A stretch of 34,529 nucleotides of DNA from Leptospira sp. (GTDB lineage Bacteria > Spirochaetota > Leptospiria > Leptospirales > Leptospiraceae): contig JAPZRK010000076.1 of NCBI GenBank assembly GCA_027531445.1, positions 1-34,529 of the forward strand, given 5' to 3'. Positions 30,485-34,529 of the stretch are shown here, piece by piece. Each line of letters begins with the position of its first letter. Within the stretch, counting starts at the first letter, position 1. The position numbers and the translations under genes are program-made. The notes below the pieces were generated by a model. The model was not told the origin of the DNA and did not search any database. It saw nothing but the letters and a program-made list of their open reading frames with translations.

Positions 30485-33424
30485 ATGGAATCAGTACAAA
30501 AATTGTGGGGGGCGCGCTACGCCTTAATCATTATATTATCACAGATTGTGTCTTGTGCCGCCTTCATGGATGAAAATGGCAAATTCTCTCTTTCAGAAGG
30601 GAAGGGTGCGGCGGACGCTGTTGCAGCTAGAAATCGTTTTCTAAGCGCCTCTGTGTTTTTTGCTTCAGGTGGCACCGTAAGCCAGGTGGTGGGTTCGTCA
30701 GGCGGTCGCATTTCCAACGGTGGCGTGACTCTAGATATCCCTGCAGGGGCTCTCTCCGCTGATACAAACATCTCAATAAGCATCGAACAAATTTCTGAGA
30801 CAGACACACCTGGTATGACACCGGTTGCCTCTAAAGTTATTTTGAAACCAGAGGGGATTACCTTTTCGGTGCCCGTGAGTCTTACGATGACTTACAATCC
30901 GAAAGCAGTCGCGTCCAAACTCCAAAACGAACTCACTCAGATTTATTATTTTAACCCAGCCACAAGCGAGTGGGAATTACAATCAACGACTGTGGATGTC
31001 ATCCAAGGTAAGCTCGTCGCAGAACTTTCGCACTTTTCCACATACGGTGCCTTGCATATCAACATTGAAAAGATCGTAAGCAGAATCATTACTGACTCCA
31101 GTTCCATTCGCACAGCAACCACACAGTTTCGCACTTATCTTCGAAGATTCCGTAGAACAAGCGATAGAAATAATTTCTACTCCCTTTATAACCAGACTCT
31201 TCTTCCTTTTTTAAATATTATTAAAGCCGAGTATGCACCTGCACGTGATCCACTCTTAACAACGTTTGGTGGAGATGATTTTGACCAGGACGGAGCTCGA
31301 AACAGTTCGGACACGTATCCTTACGATCCGACAAATGGAAATGACACAGCTGCACCTGCGATTGTGAGTGGAGCACCAAATTCCAATGTGTTCCCGATTG
31401 TTCCTGGAAGTCTTTTTGTTGTGACATTTAATGAACCCGTGAATGAGCTGAGCGCCATCTATTCTGGCTTTGTTTCCAAAGACCAAAACCTTTATGCACC
31501 ATTAAAGTACAAGTCGATCTCTGCTGACCGAAAGACTATCACTTATTCAAACGAATTCACGTTAGACTCTGATGAGAACTATGCATTTTATGTGAATGGA
31601 GTCACTGACGAAATCGGCAACTTCCAATCAGGTTATCGTTTGGTGGTGGCGTTTCATACGATAGACGTCATCTCGCCTAAGGTTGTGAAAATGGAACCAG
31701 AAGGTATGGGTCTGGATCCAGCAGGCATTAATCAGATCGTAGTACATTTCAGTGAACCGATGGCACAAGCTGGATTGGAACTTACGAAGCTAGTAGGTTT
31801 TGGTGATCCGACTTTGCAGTTTGTGAGTTTATCGGCTGATAACAAGATCGCCACTTTTAACATTTTGAATACGACACCGATTCGTGGCAGTGCCGCATAC
31901 GGATTGCAGATGGATACCTCAGCCAAAGATCTCTCTGGCAATCCTGTCGAAGTCGGAGGACAGTTGTTTTTCTTCGGAACCAAAGACGGCGACGCTCCTT
32001 TCGCATGGACCGCATCTCCGCACGGGAACTTAAATCCTGTCTCGACAAGTCAGTTTACAATTAACTTTAACGAACCTATTGATCAAAGTTCTCTGGATGG
32101 TCGTATCAAGTTGATAGAAACTGTCTCCGGAACAGAAGTTACATTAAATTCACTCGCATACGATTCAACGCAAAATCAGGTTACAGCAAATATAACCAGC
32201 GGAGTGTTAAAAGAAAAAACTCATTATACGATAAAGGCTCTTGGTGGTATAAAGGATTCCTCTGGCAATGCGAGTACCTCCGCTTACACCTTCACATTCA
32301 TGACAACGGACAATACAAATCCTTCGATTGTTAGCATTACACCTGAGAATGATCTGAATCTGATCTATTTTAGTGGTCTGACAATCAAAGTAAAGTTCAA
32401 CGAGGAGATGGATCGCGCTTCGTTAGTTGCAAATCCTATCAATTTACGAAACATTACTAAAGATGAATATAGTGCTCTATCACTTACGAATTATGATCCA
32501 GTTACAAGTGTTGCAATCTATGAGATCGGGCCTGAGCATTTGGGAAGCTATGAAGAATATAGCTATAGTGTTCCCACCGATGTCACTGATTTATATGGGC
32601 ACAAAATCCTGACAACTCGTTCTGGATACTTCACTACGACAATGGATACTCTCACAACATTTCCACCTTACGTGGCTCGCGCGTCTCTTGTTTCGTGTAA
32701 TTCAAAATTCAGATTGCGCACTGAGTTTTCTAGAAAGATGAACTTTGGGGCACTCGCGTCGACACATGTCGTTGATGCCGAATTTAAATACCATTTGGAA
32801 AGATACCCATATGTAGCCCTACCTGGAATAACCGCTAGAAATAGCCAAAATGGAAATTGTAGTCCAAATGCTCAGATATTTGCTGAACCGAATCCTGAGT
32901 TTTTAGGATGCCTATATGCGGCAGTTCATTACACAATGGGAATCGGTGTTTATCTCTGTTGGTTGCTACCTACCACGATCTACGTACCGCGAGAAGTTCC
33001 AGGCCAATGCTATGGTTACACCTCCGACTATAGAAATTTTATCCAGAGATCAATTCCTCAAACTTTGGAAATTGTGGGAAATACCCCGGATGAAAAGACG
33101 GCCGTTTTTTCCACAGCACCAAATCAAACATTCAACGCGTCTCTCCAAAACGAAGTTTGTGAATCTATGCAAGGTAGATCATATAATTGGTCCTCTGGAG
33201 GTGGATTTTACTGGCAGGCACCAGCTCGGTATGGGTGCGATGAAAGGAATAATACATCGCTACATGTATATTTGAAATCAAAGCCTTCCAGTCCTTCGAT
33301 CACCGATCTGAATGGAAAAACCTACCGATTTGGGTATGAGTTCAGTAATGCAGTTTATCCTCGAGGATTCTGGGGCTTGAACTACTACTCCCTCGACCCG
33401 AAATCAAACGAGTGTTCGAATTAG
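30485..33424 (+). CDS. Large lipoprotein with ZU5-like, four Big_5-type domains and a Cys-rich C-terminus
   Basis: The product has 979 residues. The signal ends SQIVSC, an acceptable lipobox, so it is probably a surface or periplasmic lipoprotein. Residues 60-170 form a ZU5-like domain (GGRISNGGVTLDIPAGALSA). A DQDG-type calcium-loop stretch is near 260. Four Big_5-like domains follow at about 288, 395, 502 and 612, each with a Px-V start and an FNEPV/FSEPM/FNEPI/FNEEM strand. Residues 723-979 are different: they hold eight cysteines, whereas the lipobox Cys is the only one before them, so four disulfides are possible. No catalytic motif is seen; adhesion or structural use is plausible. AGGA lies seven bases before the ATG. 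A second lipoprotein gene starts 11 bases after the stop. Confidence 0.85.
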   Translation: MESVQKLWGARYALIIILSQIVSCAAFMDENGKFSLSEGKGAADAVAARNRFLSASVFFASGGTVSQVVGSSGGRISNGGVTLDIPAGALSADTNISISIEQISETDTPGMTPVASKVILKPEGITFSVPVSLTMTYNPKAVASKLQNELTQIYYFNPATSEWELQSTTVDVIQGKLVAELSHFSTYGALHINIEKIVSRIITDSSSIRTATTQFRTYLRRFRRTSDRNNFYSLYNQTLLPFLNIIKAEYAPARDPLLTTFGGDDFDQDGARNSSDTYPYDPTNGNDTAAPAIVSGAPNSNVFPIVPGSLFVVTFNEPVNELSAIYSGFVSKDQNLYAPLKYKSISADRKTITYSNEFTLDSDENYAFYVNGVTDEIGNFQSGYRLVVAFHTIDVISPKVVKMEPEGMGLDPAGINQIVVHFSEPMAQAGLELTKLVGFGDPTLQFVSLSADNKIATFNILNTTPIRGSAAYGLQMDTSAKDLSGNPVEVGGQLFFFGTKDGDAPFAWTASPHGNLNPVSTSQFTINFNEPIDQSSLDGRIKLIETVSGTEVTLNSLAYDSTQNQVTANITSGVLKEKTHYTIKALGGIKDSSGNASTSAYTFTFMTTDNTNPSIVSITPENDLNLIYFSGLTIKVKFNEEMDRASLVANPINLRNITKDEYSALSLTNYDPVTSVAIYEIGPEHLGSYEEYSYSVPTDVTDLYGHKILTTRSGYFTTTMDTLTTFPPYVARASLVSCNSKFRLRTEFSRKMNFGALASTHVVDAEFKYHLERYPYVALPGITARNSQNGNCSPNAQIFAEPNPEFLGCLYAAVHYTMGIGVYLCWLLPTTIYVPREVPGQCYGYTSDYRNFIQRSIPQTLEIVGNTPDEKTAVFSTAPNQTFNASLQNEVCESMQGRSYNWSSGGGFYWQAPARYGCDERNNTSLHVYLKSKPSSPSITDLNGKTYRFGYEFSNAVYPRGFWGLNYYSLDPKSNECSN

Positions 33425-33435
33425 TGAGAAAAACA

Positions 33436-34529
33436 ATGCAAATGAAAATTACAACCTTCTCGGTGTTTGCCTGTATGGCATTGTCTATTGCCTGCAACCC
33501 TAACAAGGATGCAGACAAGGATCGAAATGGTTTACTTATGCTCGCCTTCGTATTGGATGCGGCCCAAATCAATTTTAAATTGGACAAGAGTCGAGTGTCT
33601 ACTCAAATGCGTGCGACATCTTCTGAACTTTCAAACCTTCCTGAAAGATTTCGAGATGGAAAGCCGACAACGATTGTGCCTTCGAAAGCGTTTAGCATGG
33701 ATATCTACCGAATTTTACTCTGGAAAAAACCTGAATTAGGTGGTGTAGCTCGAGGCAAAGAAACCATCGCCAATGCAGACGTAACGATCATGGACGTGGG
33801 AGCGCAAGGCACAGGTCCTGAGGCCGCTGGAAAAGTATCGTATCGAGTCCAAGAAGAGAACATTCTGAAAAGAATGTATGCTTACGGCGATCAAAATGGA
33901 AATATTACTACGAGTTGGACTGTGGGAAATGATTGGAAGGATCCCACCTTTGATAGAATCGGAATCGAGATTAGCCAAATCGGCTTTCAGTATGAGATGA
34001 CTTATCTAACTTCAAAGTCAAATCGCATGATCTATCTGGAAACAAAGCCAGTGGCGGCTCCTCAAGACGAGTATTCAAATTTCAAGAAGCGAGAGACAGT
34101 TCCAGTAGATTACGTGGTTGCCTTTCCTTTGAAGAAGAATACGGATTCAGATACACCTTGCACAGATCAAACAGGTCAAGCACCTTTCTCACCACCTTAC
34201 AGTGAAATACTCGCTTGTAATGGTACCCTCTACGAGCAGTTTTATGTTGATAAACGAACTGGTGGACCTTCAATTGCAAATCGTGAACGTTTTCGAAACA
34301 ATGTATTTAGAACCGTAAACACTCCTACTTTTTCCGATGCGGAATGGGATGCTCTCTCCCTCAAGGCCTTGCCATATCCAAGATTTCCCCAGGCAATTTT
34401 AGACACGATGTTGAGATGGGAAACACCAGCAAACGAGAAGATATATGATCATAACATTTGGAAGACGGAGCGAGTTGTATTATTAGATCTTCCAAGCGGA
34501 AATCGAAAAAAAGTGAATATTGTGCTCGA
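33436..34529 (+). CDS. Predicted lipoprotein, cut by the right edge
   Basis: 364 codons are visible without a stop. The product starts MQMKITTFSVFACMALSIAC, with a good lipobox (LSIAC, Cys at 20); ATG 33442 is an alternative start and GAG lies upstream. The mature part has SKAFSMDIYRILLWKKPELG, then a region with YRVQEENILKRMYAYGDQNG and VPVDYVVAFPLKKNTDSDTP, and looks mostly beta with some charged helices. I do not recognise a family. It begins 11 bases after the ZU5/Big_5 lipoprotein gene, so the two are almost certainly on one mRNA and may work together on the envelope. Function unknown. Confidence 0.8.
   Translation, partial: MQMKITTFSVFACMALSIACNPNKDADKDRNGLLMLAFVLDAAQINFKLDKSRVSTQMRATSSELSNLPERFRDGKPTTIVPSKAFSMDIYRILLWKKPELGGVARGKETIANADVTIMDVGAQGTGPEAAGKVSYRVQEENILKRMYAYGDQNGNITTSWTVGNDWKDPTFDRIGIEISQIGFQYEMTYLTSKSNRMIYLETKPVAAPQDEYSNFKKRETVPVDYVVAFPLKKNTDSDTPCTDQTGQAPFSPPYSEILACNGTLYEQFYVDKRTGGPSIANRERFRNNVFRTVNTPTFSDAEWDALSLKALPYPRFPQAILDTMLRWETPANEKIYDHNIWKTERVVLLDLPSGNRKKVNIVL

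Noticed and set aside
1..34529. CRISPR arrays, tRNA or rRNA genes, IS elements, integrases
   Set aside because: No regularly spaced repeats, cloverleaf-like sequences, rRNA motifs or transposase/integrase motifs were seen on reading both strands; short or diverged examples could be missed by eye.

Overview
The window reads as a chromosomal segment of a Leptospira-type spirochaete, probably from the saprophytic group. The clearest pointer is a cysteine-free Fur-family regulator that closely resembles Leptospira PerRA. Supporting signs are moderately low G+C, many short-signal lipoproteins with relaxed spirochaete-type lipoboxes, a DUF5939-type class III cyclase, and dense gene packing with ATGA start/stop overlaps. 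No rRNA, tRNA, CRISPR array, insertion sequence, integrase or phage module was found by eye, so this looks like backbone DNA with a small AT-rich accessory patch near 13-14 kb.

Layout. (1) 1-4794, minus strand: an apparently translationally coupled three-gene operon of O-antigen-ligase-like membrane protein, GH5 glycosidase resembling glycolipid hydrolases, and a class III nucleotide cyclase that runs off the left edge. A GT4 glycosyltransferase diverges from it (4844-6127). (2) 6139-6570: perRA, with a PerR/Fur-box-like inverted repeat upstream. (3) 6640-9343, minus: a DUF4254 protein, a GT9 glycosyltransferase and an exported protein of unknown function, all overlapping. A TANGO2/NRDE gene diverges from it and converges on ppc (PEP carboxylase, 10180-12840). 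(4) 12841-14225: intergenic DNA plus two AT-rich genes (a small exported beta-sandwich protein and a GNAT acetyltransferase). (5) 14226-14771: a DUF2569-like membrane protein. (6) 14899-20437, plus: a tight operon of secreted M16 metallopeptidase, TPR protein and two membrane proteins (the last DUF4436-like), facing a lipocalin lipoprotein across a perfect hairpin. (7) 21292-22281: a CitE/HpcH-type lyase with a strong terminator. (8) 22443-25612, plus: an exported HExxH protein with TSP3 and CBM9-like modules, an alpha/beta hydrolase and a small lipoprotein preceded by two perfect inverted repeats. (9) 25700-28201, minus: an ArsR-SRPBCC pair with its own operator-promoter, and an AlkC-type DNA alkylation repair glycosylase. 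(10) 28315-34529, plus: SelO, a coiled-coil membrane protein, a large ZU5/Big_5 lipoprotein with an eight-cysteine C-terminal module, and a second lipoprotein cut by the right edge.

Themes: much of the window concerns the cell envelope (glycosyltransferases, ligase-like protein, lipoproteins, exported proteases), alongside stress functions (perRA, selO, alkC). The arrangements most likely to be undescribed as systems are the cyclase-GH5-ligase operon, the M16-TPR-membrane operon and the ZU5/Big_5 lipoprotein pair. Their joint functions are inferred from gene order. All domain calls were made by eye and no searches were run.
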